The position numbers and the translations under genes are program-made. Shown in pieces: positions 37,870 through 50,246 of a stretch of 64,000 bases of DNA. Every line of letters starts with the position of its first letter. Position 1 is the first letter of the stretch. The stretch covers positions 4,487,259 to 4,551,258 of the forward strand of contig CM041551.1 of NCBI GenBank assembly GCA_023238725.1, read 5' to 3'. Source of the DNA: Scortum barcoo. Lineage: Eukaryota > Chordata > Actinopteri > Centrarchiformes > Terapontidae. Below the pieces are notes generated by a model. The model was given only the letters and a program-made list of their open reading frames with translations, did not search any database and was not told the origin of the DNA.

Positions 37870-40800
37870 TTTGTTAAAGTTAAAGATTTGCACAAGAGGG
37901 ACTGTCTTCCAAGGCTTGCTGGGGTCTTGAGAGTCACAATAACAAAACTGCGTGTCAGAAAATAAAGAAATACAGATGATGACACCACCTTCTAGCGGAC
38001 AAGGAACAACTTCCAGGAATCTTCTTAATGAGGTAAAATTGTAATATTATTTGGAAGGATTTGCACAGGAGGGACCCTCTTCTCAGGCTTGCAGGTGTCT
38101 GAATAATTATAATAACAAAAGCTATGCCAAAGAATATAAAGAAATACTAATTATGACTCTACCCTCTAGTGGACAAGTAAAACGTGCTAAATACAAAAAC
38201 TATGCTAAATAAAATAAAAAATACCAATTATGACACCACCCTCTAGTGGACAAGTAAAAACTTCAGGAAAACCTGGTACAGAGGCAAAGTTGAAAGTTTC
38301 CATGGGAAGATTTGCAGAAGAGGGACCGTCTTCCAAGGCTTGCTGGTGTCTTGACAGTTATAATAACAAAACTGTACATAAGAATATAAAAAAATACCAA
38401 TTATGACGCCAACCTCTAGTTGACGAGGAACAACCTCCAGAAAACCTGGTGATGAGGCAAAGTTGGAAGTTTCCTTAGGAAGATTTTCAGAAGAGGGACC
38501 TTCTTCCAAGGCTTGCATGTGTCTTCACAATTATAATAACAAAAACTATGCCAAAGAAAATAAAGGAATAACAATTATGACACCACCCTCTAGTGAACAA
38601 GGAAAAACTTCCAGAAAACCTGTTAATGAGGCAATGTTGGAAGTTTCCTTGGGAAGATTTGCAAAAGAGGGACCCTTTTCCAAGGCTTGCAGGTGTCTTG
38701 AAAATTATATTAACAAAAAATATGCTAAAGAAAATAAAAAAATACAGATTATGAAACCAGTCTCTAGTCGACAATGAAAAGAGGTAACAACAACAACTAC
38801 GGTAAAGAAAATAAAGAAATAACAATTTTGACACCACCCTCTAGTGGACTAGGAAAAATCTTCCATAAACCTGTTAATGAGGCAACGTTGGAAGTTTCCT
38901 TGGGAAGATTTGCACAAGAGGGACCTTCTTCCAAGGCTTGCTGGGGTCTTGAAAAGTATATTAACAAAAAATATGCCAAAAAAAATGAAAAAAAATACTG
39001 ATTATGATACCAGTCTCTAGTGGACAAGGAACAGAGGTAACAACAAAACCTATGCTAAAGAAAATAAAAAAATACAGATTATGAAACCAGTCTCTAGTCG
39101 ACAATGAAAAGAGCTAACAACAACAACTACGGTAAAGAAAACAAAGAAATACCAATTTTGACACCACCCTCTAGTGGACAAGGAAAATCTTCCAGAATAC
39201 CTGTTAATGAGGCAACACTGGAAGTTTCTTTGGGAAGATTTGCACAAGAGCACAAGAGGGACCTTCTTCCAAGGCTTGCATGTGTCTTCACAATTATAAT
39301 AACAAAAATCATGTCAAAGAAAATAAAGAAATAACAATTTTGACACCACCCTCTAGTGAACAAGGAACAACTTCCAGAAAACCTGTTAATGAGGCAATGC
39401 AACACTGGAAGTTTCCTTGGGAAGATTTGCAAAAGAGGGACCCTTTTCCAAGGCTTGCAGGTGTCTTGAAAAGTATATTAACAGAAAATATGCCAAAGAA
39501 AATAAAAAAACAATGATTATGACTATGCTCTCTAATTGACAAGTAAAAAGTGCTAAATACAAAAACTATGCTAAAGAAAATTAAGAAATAACAATTATGA
39601 CACCAACCTCTAGTAGACAAGGAAGAACTTCCAGAAAACCTGTTAATGAGGCAAAGAATGAAGTTTCCGTGGGAAGATTTGTGGGACCAGTCTCTTTTGG
39701 ACAAGGAACAGAGGTAACAACAAAACCTATGCTAAAGAAAATAAAAAAATACTGATTATGACACCACTCTCTCTAGTGGACAATGAAAAGAGGTAACAAC
39801 AACAACTATGGTAAAGAAAACACTGGAAATATCAGATTTTGACACCACCCTCTAGTGGACAAGGAAATTCTTCCATGGAAAACCTGTTAATGAGGCAACA
39901 CTGGAAGTTTCCTTGGGAAGATTTGCACAAGAGGGACCGTCTTCCAAGGCTTGCTGGGCTTGACAGTTATAATAACAAAACTGTACATAAGAATATAAAA
40001 AAATACCAATTATGACGCCAACCTCTAGTTGACGAGGAACAACCTCCAGAAAACCTGGTGATGGGGCAAAGTTGGAAGTTTCCTTAGGAAGATTTTCAGA
40101 AAGGGACCTTCTTCCAAGGCTTGCATGTGTCTTCCAATTAAAGAATATAAAGAAACAATGATTATGACTCTTCTCTCAAATGTACAAGTAAGAAGTGCTA
40201 AATACAAAAAGTATGCCAAAGAAAATAAAAAGAATAACCAATTATGACACGACCCTCTAGTGGAACAAGGAAGAAAAACTTCCAGAAAAAACCTGTTAAT
40301 GAGGCCAACTGTTGGTAAGTTTCCTTGGGAAGATTTGCAAAAGAGGGACCCTTTTCCAAGGCTTGCAGGTGTCTTGACAGTTATAATAACAAAACTGTAC
40401 ATAAGAATATAAAAAAATACCAATTATGACACCAACCTCTAGTTGACGAGGAACAACCTCCAGAAAACCTGGTGATGAGGCAAAGTTGGAAGTTTCCTTA
40501 GGAAGATTTTCAGACGAGGAACCTTCTTCCAAGGCTTGCATGTGTCTTCACAATTATAATAACAAAAACTATGCCAAAGAAAATAAAGGAATAACAATTA
40601 TGACTCCACCCTCTAGTGAACAAGGAAAAACTTCCAGAAAACCTGTTAATGAGGCAATGTTGGAAGTTTCCTTGGGAAGATTTGCAAAAGAGGGACCCTT
40701 TTCCAAGGCTTGCAGGTGTCTTAAAAATTATGTTAACAAAAACTTTGCTTACCAATATAAAAAATACAGATGGTGACACTACCCTTTAGCGGACAAGGAA

Positions 40801-41060
40801 CAACTTCCAGGATTCCTCTTAATGAGGTACAGTTGTAATATTATTTGGAAAGAATTCCACAAGAGGGACCCTCTTCTCAGGCTTGCAGGTGTCTTGACAA
40901 TTATAATAACAAAAAGTACAAACCTCTACTGGACAAGAAAACAAGTGGTATCAATAAAAAATATGTCAAAGACAATAAAGAAATACCGATTATGACACCT
41001 GCTTCTAGTGGACAAGGAACAATTTCTAGAAAACCTTTTAATGAGGCAAAATTGGAAGTT
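37870..41060. repeat. tandem array, ~174-bp unit with 77-bp half-unit insertions and higher-order structure
   Basis: The landmark GGCTTGC recurs 14 times (37913, 38086, 38337, 38510, 38684, 38935, 39273, 39452, 39948, 40118, 40360, 40533, 40707, 40880). Spacings are mostly 170-179 bp, with longer ones of 242, 251, 251, 338 and 496 where 77-78-bp partial units were added. Each unit carries CCACCCTCTAGTGGACAAGG, CTTCCAGAAAACCTGTTAAT, GAGGGACC and an A-rich spacer. About 38349-38720 and 40372-40740 are nearly identical, so blocks of several units were copied together. The unit is close to a multiple of three, which leaves long spurious open frames. No transposase or tRNA promoter is seen. Confidence 0.93.
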
Positions 41061-44000
41061 GTGTTTCTTGACATGTATAATAATCCAAACTATACCAAAA
41101 ATCAAGAAAATCAAGAAAAGAATCAAGAAAAGGCAAAAAGAAAGAAAGAAAGAAAAACCTTAATTCATCCAGCCATGGTGACAGAGACAGGGAGCATAAA
41201 GAAAGATACATCATGACAAATATGTTGCATTTGTGGATGCTTTAGAGATAAAATAGGAGATAGTAGCAGGATAAGAAAACAGAAACCACTTTTGGAAATT
41301 TGAAAAACTGTGACAAAAAGAAAAGAGAAAAAAGTACAAGCCATCAAAACATTCATAATCCCTGAAGAAGTTTACAATCACCAATACTACACTGAAATGC
41401 AGTAATGCAATCCAAATATTACATACTTTAAACTCAGAGCATAGATGCTTAATTTTTGGCGGTATGTTCAGGATTTAGAAGCTAGACCCACTTAACACTT
41501 AACAGCGCAAGCAAAATTCAAGGAAACACTGCCAGTAGTGAATATTGCTGCTGATACTGACAGCAACTTAAGCAGTTTAGTTTTTTCTCCTGCTATGACT
41601 CTTTTTAAGGTTCTTCATGGCCCTATTGCTATTTTATTTTTGTCTTTTTTCTATTTAGCAACAATATTTCCAATAATCAAGATGAGAGTTGGCTGTTAAA
41701 GTAGCTGCCACAAGACTCTTGTTTGCAAAACCTTAACCAATCAACAAATGTCATGACAGTCATAAAATGACCATCAAAATGCAAAAAAAAAAAAATCTTC
41801 TTACCTTTCCTCCAACAGTGGATCAATGTTACCACCTGGGTCCATAAGATGTGGGCATCTCAAAGTCAAGAAACAGATTGAATAACAAGGAAAAAAATGT
41901 GAGTAGTACCTCTAATCCAGCCAGTTGAACTGTGTGTCTGCCAAGTGTTCTGTCCAGTATGTTGAATGATGGATTCTAGAGTGATGCAACTTTCGAATAC
42001 ATCATAATCATAAGAACATAGAGTGTTCTAATAATTTCAAAATGATCCTGACACACACAAGTACACACACACACTCAAGCACACACACATAATTTTAATT
42101 TCACATTACTACATAATAGAGACATCTGTATCACATTCATATCATATCATGTTTCATAAGAAATCAACTAAATTTTGTCTGCATTCACTACAAAGTACTG
42201 AGTACAGTTTTGATGTATTAAATATTTTGTACACAGATACTTACATGATTATTTAATTTCAGGTGAAAACACTGAATTCATCATAAGTTTTAGCTGAAAC
42301 TAGTTCAGAGTATACCAGTGATCACACTACTACACCTCTATCCCTCTTTTTCTCTGATCTCAATAATCCCATTTAAATGAATTTATGAGATCCCAAATTG
42401 TTATCTCATTATTCCATGACTTCATATCTTGTTTCCCCATACCTACATAGATGTACTGGTCTGTACTACACCAATACAGGATTAGTAAACTACAAAAGAT
42501 TGCACCGTAACACCGAAGCTGAAGCCTTGTCTATCTGTCATTCTGTGTTTTACAATATATATATATTTTTGTGTTGACATTAAACTGTCTAAAGGCAAAG
42601 ATGTAGAACCTTTATTTATTAAGTATGGCACAAACATGACTGATAGGGCACATGAGCCAATCAGAAGCAAGAGGGCTCTGAAGGCCCACCCGCCAATGAA
42701 AATGAAACATTGTAGTAAATTTGTTTTGTCAGTAAGAACGGAAAACAAAAAATTGAGCTGAATTTCTGTTTTTTCCCCCAGAACTATAGAGCTAGAACTA
42801 TAGAGCCTGGCAACTTATTATCAAAACAATGTTTTTAGATAAAATACAAAAATGAGGCAAGCAATGGGAATCTGTTAAAGAAAGTATCTAATGGTGTACC
42901 ATTTATTCTTAAAGATTGGAGAGGATGGAGACGAGAGTGAGAGCGAACGATTAAGGGAGTGAAAGGAGTGAAGCGAGAAGAGTGTAGAGAGAGAGGTAGA
43001 AAGGTAAAGAGAAGGAATGGAAGCAACAGAAGGACAATGTGTGAAGAAAAAAGAAAAAACTCTGATTTCTACTATGAGTTATTTAGTACACAGCTCAGTT
43101 GGCCTGCCCCATAGTGTATTACAGTATAACAGTTACCATGGTCAAATATACTTACTTCATACTTAATAGATATTAACATTGGATATATTACTATTAATTA
43201 TATTTAATGATATATTGATATAAATGTCCCTGGTTTTCTTAAAGTTTTATTTAACTAGCAAAGCTGCAGTAGCCATCAACACAGCTTCTCTGGTAGACTT
43301 CATGTGGTTAAGTGCTGTTGAGCTATGGTGACACAGTTAAAAGTGTTATATTATGAATTCAATGATCGAACTTGTTTGTAGACAAGAGACCTGAAAAAAA
43401 AAAGTTTGTAGATGTTGCGTATGTCTTTGGAGGGCAGCGCATTAAACTGTAGAATTATATAAAGCCACCAAAACATTTCATCATGGGTGCGATGGATGTG
43501 GGATATTAAACTTGGTAAAATCAACATGGATAGAGAATAGAAATTGAAATAGAAATCATTCTATTCTCTTCCCATTCAGCACATGACAACAAAGCTGAGC
43601 TGCCATTTACTTTAGATCATGCTGACAAATCCCCACTTTAAGACCTCCTTCCTCCTCTCTCGATCTAGTAGGTCTGAGTAATTAGAGATCAAGCGATGTC
43701 CTCAGGCCATCAGACAGACAGAAGTACCTGTGCCTGAACCCCACTAAATGACTCTTGCAAGCGATGTGATTACAAAACACTTGTCATGCCTCTGTTATTC
43801 TACATAATCTGATTGAAAGGAAATCCTGCGACAAAGTGGATAGTGGATGCACACAGTCTGAGTTAAATGAAACCCACGTACATATGAAGTATCTTGTGTT
43901 TGCGTGACCTGGGTACGATTTCCTTGGAGAGATTGAGCCTGCTGGTGGGACGGTGGGAGAGGTAGAGGTTGGCCTTGTGTTTTCAAATTCAATTGTCCAC

Positions 44001-46700
44001 TATACAGTCAAAGAGCCTGAGCTTCCTGTGGTTTGCAGTAATAAACCTAAACTCAGGTTACATGCGAGGCACAAAGGACTGCAAATGGTCAGGAAAAAAA
44101 CCTGCATTGTGGACCTTTAATAAGGCCTCCAGCTACAAGACCATGCTACCAGAAAGTGTGAAAAAGTTCAATCTCTGAGCTCTGTCCCTAAAATCTACTG
44201 GGCTGAGGTCTGGCCTGGTGGAAAAACAGTTTCTATGAAGAAACAACAGATCTTCCAGGGCCTTCCAGACCTCCTTGTCTTTTCAAAGTCAGTGAAGCTG
44301 GGGTCTTTAGTCTTTGTGGTTTACAACAAATTCTCTGGTCCAACCCCAAAATCGAGATCAGCTTGGCAAAGAAAAATAAGCAGTGCAATTACAACACAGG
44401 GGCCAGATTATTTATACAAAATAATGAATTTGTTTCTATACATGCCAATCATCTCACCCAAAAGGGAGTTTATTAATGTGGATTTTTTTTTTTTTACTGA
44501 GAGCAAAGCACGGCAGAAGGCATGCCTAGTCCATGAAAATGTTTGAGGCATGTGGAAAGCTTACACCCGGCCCATGTTGACACAGAGTGATTAGTTTATT
44601 ATAGAAGCCGATGGCCTGAGTACATGGGTATTTGCTTCCATGTTGTAGCGGTAGCATGAGTGAGATCCGGCACGGTGTCCTGACACAATCAATGACGACA
44701 TGGCCGGGGCCTGAGGAGGAGCAGTGGTGTGTGGCCAGAGATGTGCCACACGAGGAGGGGGGCGCCTCGAACAAGGGGAATTATGGGTGGTGGGATGATG
44801 AATGAAGTTACTCATCCTTCCATTTTGTTTCTACATTTTGCTGCAAGTCTGTCTTTGGCCCCCTGGTCCTTATTGCCACAGTAACCTGAGGCCAGGATTA
44901 AAGCAACCCCCACGGCCAGAGGAGTTTTCTCTTGGAGGGCGAGGAGTCCCTGTCTCCTGTTTTTTTTAGGGCCTGTACACAGGGTGCCATGTTTTAAAAA
45001 ATAAGAGTGGGTTACAAAACAATCATTTAGGTTCAAATTAGATTGACAGAGTATCAAATATGAGGACACTTAATTACAGCTCTATTACTAGCTGAATTGA
45101 TGTACATGGATCCAAGGTCAGAGGTTCACACCAAACAAGGATAGAGGTTTCCTGCTTACCCAGGGCCTGTTCTTATTAAGTTATGGGGGGCCTGGTGTGA
45201 TTGATGGGTACACATACAGGCCTGCTGCTCCTGACGTTGTAGGGAAGGCTCTGTGTTGACAGAATCCATGGTAATTCCTGATAGGACGTCTTCCCAAAGA
45301 TGTTTTTACTCTGTACATTCAACACTATGACTATTCAGGTAGCCTCCTAAGCTGAAATATTATTTAATATAAAAATATACCGGCCAGGCCCACACAAGAA
45401 GGTGTAAGGATTGTCATGGTGAGTCAAGAGAAGGAGGGCTGACTGATTTCTCTGTAACCCAAAGGACACGGAGGTCTTCAGCAGGTCACACAGCTCAAAA
45501 CATATCAGAGTCCTGACACGGGACGCTCCGGGTGCTTGATGAAATGTCAAAGGGTCTAAATGTAAACGGGTGCAACAATGTAAACACCAGGTTCCACATA
45601 ATCAAAGAGTTTCCACCTGCAGTGACAGAGCCATCAGTTCTGGGCATGCCGGTCATTACCTCACAGCCTTCTGGTGCTCAGAGGGTAACCTAAGAGAGGC
45701 CAGAGCTTGGCTTTGGCTGACTTTAGAGGAAGGAGAGAGCGGGAGCACGGGGGCATTTTCCTCTACCTCACCTCAGAACGTAAACAGTGAAACAGTCTGC
45801 AGACCTACAGGTGCCTCTGAGTCTTTTCGCCCAGAACAAGAAAGGTCATCTGGAGAAAGAGGAAAGAGAGGTTTCATCATGTTTGCAAAGGTTCAACCCC
45901 AATACCTGGGGGCCCTGCACTCTGCTCCAAGAACTCTGTTAAAGTGAACTCTGAAAAGGCCTGCTGGAGCTCTCAGTGTCACCCAGCCCTATCACGTTCT
46001 CATTATCACAGGGCTGACCTTATGGCGAACATATTAGCTTCTCACTACAATATACAACTCAGGTGGTTGTGGCAGAGGATGATCTTTCCAATCATCCTCT
46101 CACTCTCCTCTTTGCTCTTATAAGTCAGCATGGCAAAACAATTACCTGATAGCAAACCGGCAATGAGCATGACAAAGTGAGTGACGTCTGGGAACCCAAC
46201 ACCTTATGAAACGATGCCCGACGTCTCGTAACATTTTTACACATGACAGCATGACTGCTCTCCTGAGGGGCTCGTCTGAGCACTAATCCATACGGCCGGC
46301 AGAGGAGGAGCAGGGAGACAAGACTGTGTTAATGAGAGCCAGATCTGCTCTGTTAGCTTAGCGCTTGGCTGCGTGCTCAGACACAGACACCAAGACAGAA
46401 AGCAGTCCATCAAGCTGCCCCTGCAGAGCTGCTCACAGGCTTCTGAGGCAGCAAGGCAGGGCAGGACAAGGGGGTTCTGGGAGTCTGGCATGTTGCTAAG
46501 TCTGGATGTGCAAGAGGATTCAGCTCTGACTTCCAGGCAGTTTTTTTGTTGTAGCTGTGCCGACAGGGGTCATCCATGGCCAAGAAACCAGCAAATATCA
46601 ATAAAGAATTGTTACCTGATACAAGGTAAAATGAAAAAAAATAAACAGTTCCACTAATTGCATACAATTATATATAGTATATATATATGATACCTCTCCC
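41061..46700. other. intergenic region after the tandem array
   Basis: No gene is supported. It begins with a purine-rich AAGAAAGAAAG stretch (about 41100-41160) and includes a short CA-rich patch (about 42050-42092), a direct repeat of AGAACTATAGAGC (about 42780-42808) and unique sequence. Open frames of up to 125 codons here have no recognisable family. Confidence 0.65.
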
Positions 46701-46719
46701 TGATTATTGGTTGGTCCAG

Positions 46720-47050
46720 ATTTTATTCTATTAACTATTGGATGGATTGTCATTTAATTTGGTTCAGACATTCATGTTTCTCACAAGATGAATTGCAGTA
46801 CCTTAGGTGATCCCTGATTTTCATGTAGCACCACCATCAGGTCAGGAGTTATCGAGTACCTTGGTCTATAACCAGATAATTGCAAACCTATTGACATTTC
46901 CATCAGCCTCTGCTGTACTGTGTGTTTAGTGCTAAATAACAAATGTAGCATGGTCATATCCTAAGCCTAGAGGGCAAACACAGTAAAGGTTATTCTTACT
47001 AACCATCAGCATGTTTTAATTGTCATTGTGAACAGGTTAGTTGGTTTTAT
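46720..47050 (+). repeat. degraded teleost dispersed repeat (GGATGGATTGTCAT... family)
   Basis: Successive blocks match a very common teleost repeat as I remember it: GGATGGATTGTCATTTAATT, GTTCAGACATTCATG, GGTGATCCCTGA, CACCACCATCAGGTCA, CATTTCCATCAGCCTCTGCT, GTGTTTAGTGCTAAATA, CCATCAGCATGTTTTAATTG, TCATTGTGAACAGGTTAG. It is non-coding and diverged. The superfamily is unknown to me. Confidence 0.6.
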
Positions 47051-47368
47051 AAGCCAAAGGGGGTCACACCAGAGATACTTAAGTTAAGAGTTATTGATTA
47101 GTACTTTTTGGAAAACATGTCTAATTGAACTTAAAGCAATAGATGAGTGCCACAACATGACATGAATATCAAAAACTTTCAATTCTGCTTTCATAATTTT
47201 AGTAATATACTAAAATGATGAAGTGATCCATTTTGGGGGAAAAATAGATCTGCAATGATCTTGAAAACAGATGATTGGTTATCTTCTCTTCTCTTCTATG
47301 TCCTGACTCCCTTCTTTATCTGTTGTATATAATGGTAAATTATGTTCTTTAGCTTTTGGGACTGTCAA

Positions 47369-47372
<4 letters not shown>

Positions 47373-47445
<73 letters not shown>
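47373..47445. repeat. compound (AT)n(GT)n microsatellite
   Basis: About 23 AT units (47373-47418) run directly into about 13 GT units (47419-47445). It is perfect apart from the junction, and such tracts are highly variable. Confidence 0.97.
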
Positions 47446-48289
47446 ATAATGTCATACAGTTGCAGTCGTAATTGAGAGTCAGTTCTACATTAAATTACAT
47501 TTCTGACATTTCCAGAATGCCAAATAAGAAGCACTGTTCAATTTTCAAACTACAGTTTAAGGGGATTTTAAGACGGATACTACACACTGTCCTACTTCTC
47601 CTGATGTGGCAAAAAAAGGAATGTGAATCGACCAGCTTTGTAAATTATTTTCAGAAAATACAGATTCTGTCAGCTCGGCACCTTGAGCGGCTGATGTTTT
47701 TCCAGTGTAGGCATGAGGAAACAGCAGCGCTACAGCTCAGCACATTGTCGGACCACATGAAGGCATTATTACGCTGTATGCCTCCGTTGTTGTTTGACTG
47801 AGACATATTTCCAGACGGCTGCCTGGACTGTGGCAGGAGATGAGGGATACGCTACAAGGGAAGAGTCCTCGCTCTCGCTGCCAGCCCCGACCCTTTCATA
47901 ATCGCCCAGGAATTATGCACATCCCAGTTAAAGCACTGGTAGAGTGAGTTATGGGTTTGGTGGTGTTTCCTAAGAAGACTGCCAAAAAGATGATTTAGAT
48001 AAATCACACGTCTGGGGTCTGAGGGTTCCTCGGACACTGTTTAAACACGAGTCTTTATACTGGGGACAGAGGAATGCGCAGGGCGCTGAGTGAAAAACCC
48101 ATCACCTAACAGTGACATTTCCAACATGGCAACAATGACAGCAGAGTTATTGGGCATCTCTCACGAAGGTTTGGACATTTGAGTAATTGCGAAAGAATAT
48201 TTCATTTTTTTCACATGTAGAATTGTCAATGGCTCCACAGCAAAGCCTGGACTTAACACCAAGTTCTTCACTTCTGTTCATTTAAAAAA

Positions 48290-50076
48290 GAATTTTATTT
48301 AGTTTAATACATCGGGCGGTTTGTATTGAAATATGTATACATTCAGTTTTACAATTCATACGGGAATTATCCCACCAAATTCCTACAATACACACAATGT
48401 ACAAGGTATACATGTTTCAACATATTTCTGAACACAAATAAAGACAGCTATGCCAGTTCCAATGAGTAAAAGCCTATTCCTTTTTTTTTAATTATACCAT
48501 TAAATTCAAATGGTAAACATATGCTGAAATGCTTTATTTTCAGCTAAATATAAGTTAAAGTGTTTATGGTAGGTAGCTTCTGAGGGCCGTTCACTGGAAA
48601 TAACAACGCAAAAGAATGGCACGTAGAGTTTTCCATGCAATTAAAAAGAGATAAAAAATCTGTGATAAGACATGCTTGAATCCATGTCGTTTTCACCGTC
48701 CCTGTTGCAAGATCATACTCTCAGGATTACATTTCCCAGAATTTTCCAGAACCCACACCAGCATTCGAATATGACAAACATGGCCGGAGTTCGGGGGTAC
48801 AGTACATTTATAACTGCTTCTCAGATACACACGCACAGAGATAGGAGTACTGTGAAATCCATTAGCAATGCGGAGCACACAGCTTTTTCTTTGATTTTCC
48901 AAATTGAGTGGAAACACCCTTATGACTCACTGCCCTGTCTAATATTGAACACTTTTCCTTTGTCTCTGTCCAGTCAAAGGGATGCAGATGAAAGACCACA
49001 GCAGTGCTAGTGATATTACTGATATTATCTGTCTGAGTCAGAGAGTGCCAGTAGGTCGCACTCCATTAAAGCAACTCGTTACAACAAAGGCGGGCGATTT
49101 TAAGAGGTTCCCCTCTTCTTCGGCACCCAGTGGAAAGCTTGCTGGTGCCAATCTCCTTGATTTATGCACTCTTCAAAACACACCAAAAGTTTGAAGTCCA
49201 AGTCAATAAAAGTAGTAAAACGTCATTCCAGACTCTTGGTAACTCTATTATATTCTGAAGAAATGAGGCAGTTGTGTGGACAACAGAGACACATGATCTG
49301 AGCCTTTGACTGAGAGTGGTGAGATGGAATACAAGATGGCTTGGCTTGATAAGCTTCTCCATAAGCAGCATAATGTTCATAAAGTCTTTGGGGCAGGATC
49401 GGGGTCAAGCACAGGACAGACCAGAGGAGAGGAACACTGGAGAGAAGTCGGTCCCGCATTGATACAAATGTGCTTGCTAAGGCGAGGTGCTCCAAGGACA
49501 ATAAGCATGCTGGAGACAAGAAAGAACGCTTGGCCAAAACTGTTTATCCATCCTCATTACCATACTTGGTTCAGAGTTAGCCATACACCTAACAAACTTT
49601 GGTTTATTCCTTTGGACTCATTTCACTGCATTGCTATAACCAAACCATATGTATGATGTGAGAATGGTTAATATTTTGACCAAGGTCCCGAAACTGCAAA
49701 AAACTGTAACTCAAAACAAAACAAAAACTCACTCGAATTCCATTAAGAGGAAGGCTGAGCTGCATTTGCATTTTAGCGCAGCGTTGTTATTAGAAAGTGT
49801 GCAAAAAGTAGTGTCTGTATGAACACAGGTAGTGTGTGGAGGGTCAACCCTGGCAGCTCAGTGGAGGGGAGACAGTCAGACCTCCACTGCCTTCATGTCT
49901 GAGGAGGGAGCTCAGCTCAGGACAGCACACAGCAGGAAGGGAGGAGGGGGCAGGGGGCTGTTCTTTCAACTGTGTTTGTGTGTATGCTTGTGTTTGAGTG
50001 TGTGACACTGTGTGTGGTATTCACACATTTTGTTTGATCATGTGTGTGTGAATGTGTTTGGGCATGTGCGTGTCGT
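48290..50076 (-). other. rab18: probable rab18 3' UTR
   Basis: Gene-free AT-rich sequence lies downstream of the rab18 stop. On the - strand AATAAA occurs at 48533-48538 and 48294-48299. The second gives a 3' UTR of about 1.8 kb, reasonable for this gene. Short open frames on either strand here have no family resemblance. Confidence 0.45.
48294..48299 (-). terminator. rab18: candidate rab18 poly(A) signal
   Basis: TTTATT on the + strand is AATAAA on the coding strand. A second copy lies at 48533-48538. The choice between them cannot be made from sequence alone. Confidence 0.35.
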
Positions 50077-50246
50077 CTAGACGAGGGAGCAGTAGCCGCC
50101 GCAGGTTCCACCTCCCGCGTCTTCGTCGGTGAGCTGGACTCCCCGGCCGTGGTTCTCACTCTGCCATAAGCCGGGAGTCTGGATGATCTTCTCCACCAGC
50201 TCCTCAAATGCACACTGAACACCGTCCCTGGTCTTTGCACTCGCCT
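50077..50246 (-). CDS. rab18: rab18 exon 7 (G5 motif and prenylated C-terminus)
   Basis: 170 nt behind a TCTGTTTTTTCCAG acceptor, entered after one base of the split glutamate. It encodes ASAKTRDGVQCAFEELVEKI, then IQTPGLW and a variable tail ending GGTCGGYCSLV and stop (50077-50079). (E)ASAK is the G5 guanine-binding motif. The C-terminal CSLV, with an upstream cysteine, is the geranylgeranylation site. No defect is seen. Confidence 0.96.

Noticed and set aside
37870..41060. CRISPR-like array
   Set aside because: Units are ~174 bp with no short direct repeat and unique spacers, and the genome is eukaryotic.
38243..41216. Many 65-132-codon frames as a repeat-protein family
   Set aside because: They arise from the tandem array whose unit is near a multiple of three; they occur on both strands and have no splice or start logic.
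42780..42808. Short direct repeat AGAACTATAGAGC
   Set aside because: Only two copies; no element or function can be argued.
45570..45947. 125-codon frame in the intergenic interval
   Set aside because: No recognisable family, no neighbouring exons or promoter signs; the length is possible by chance.
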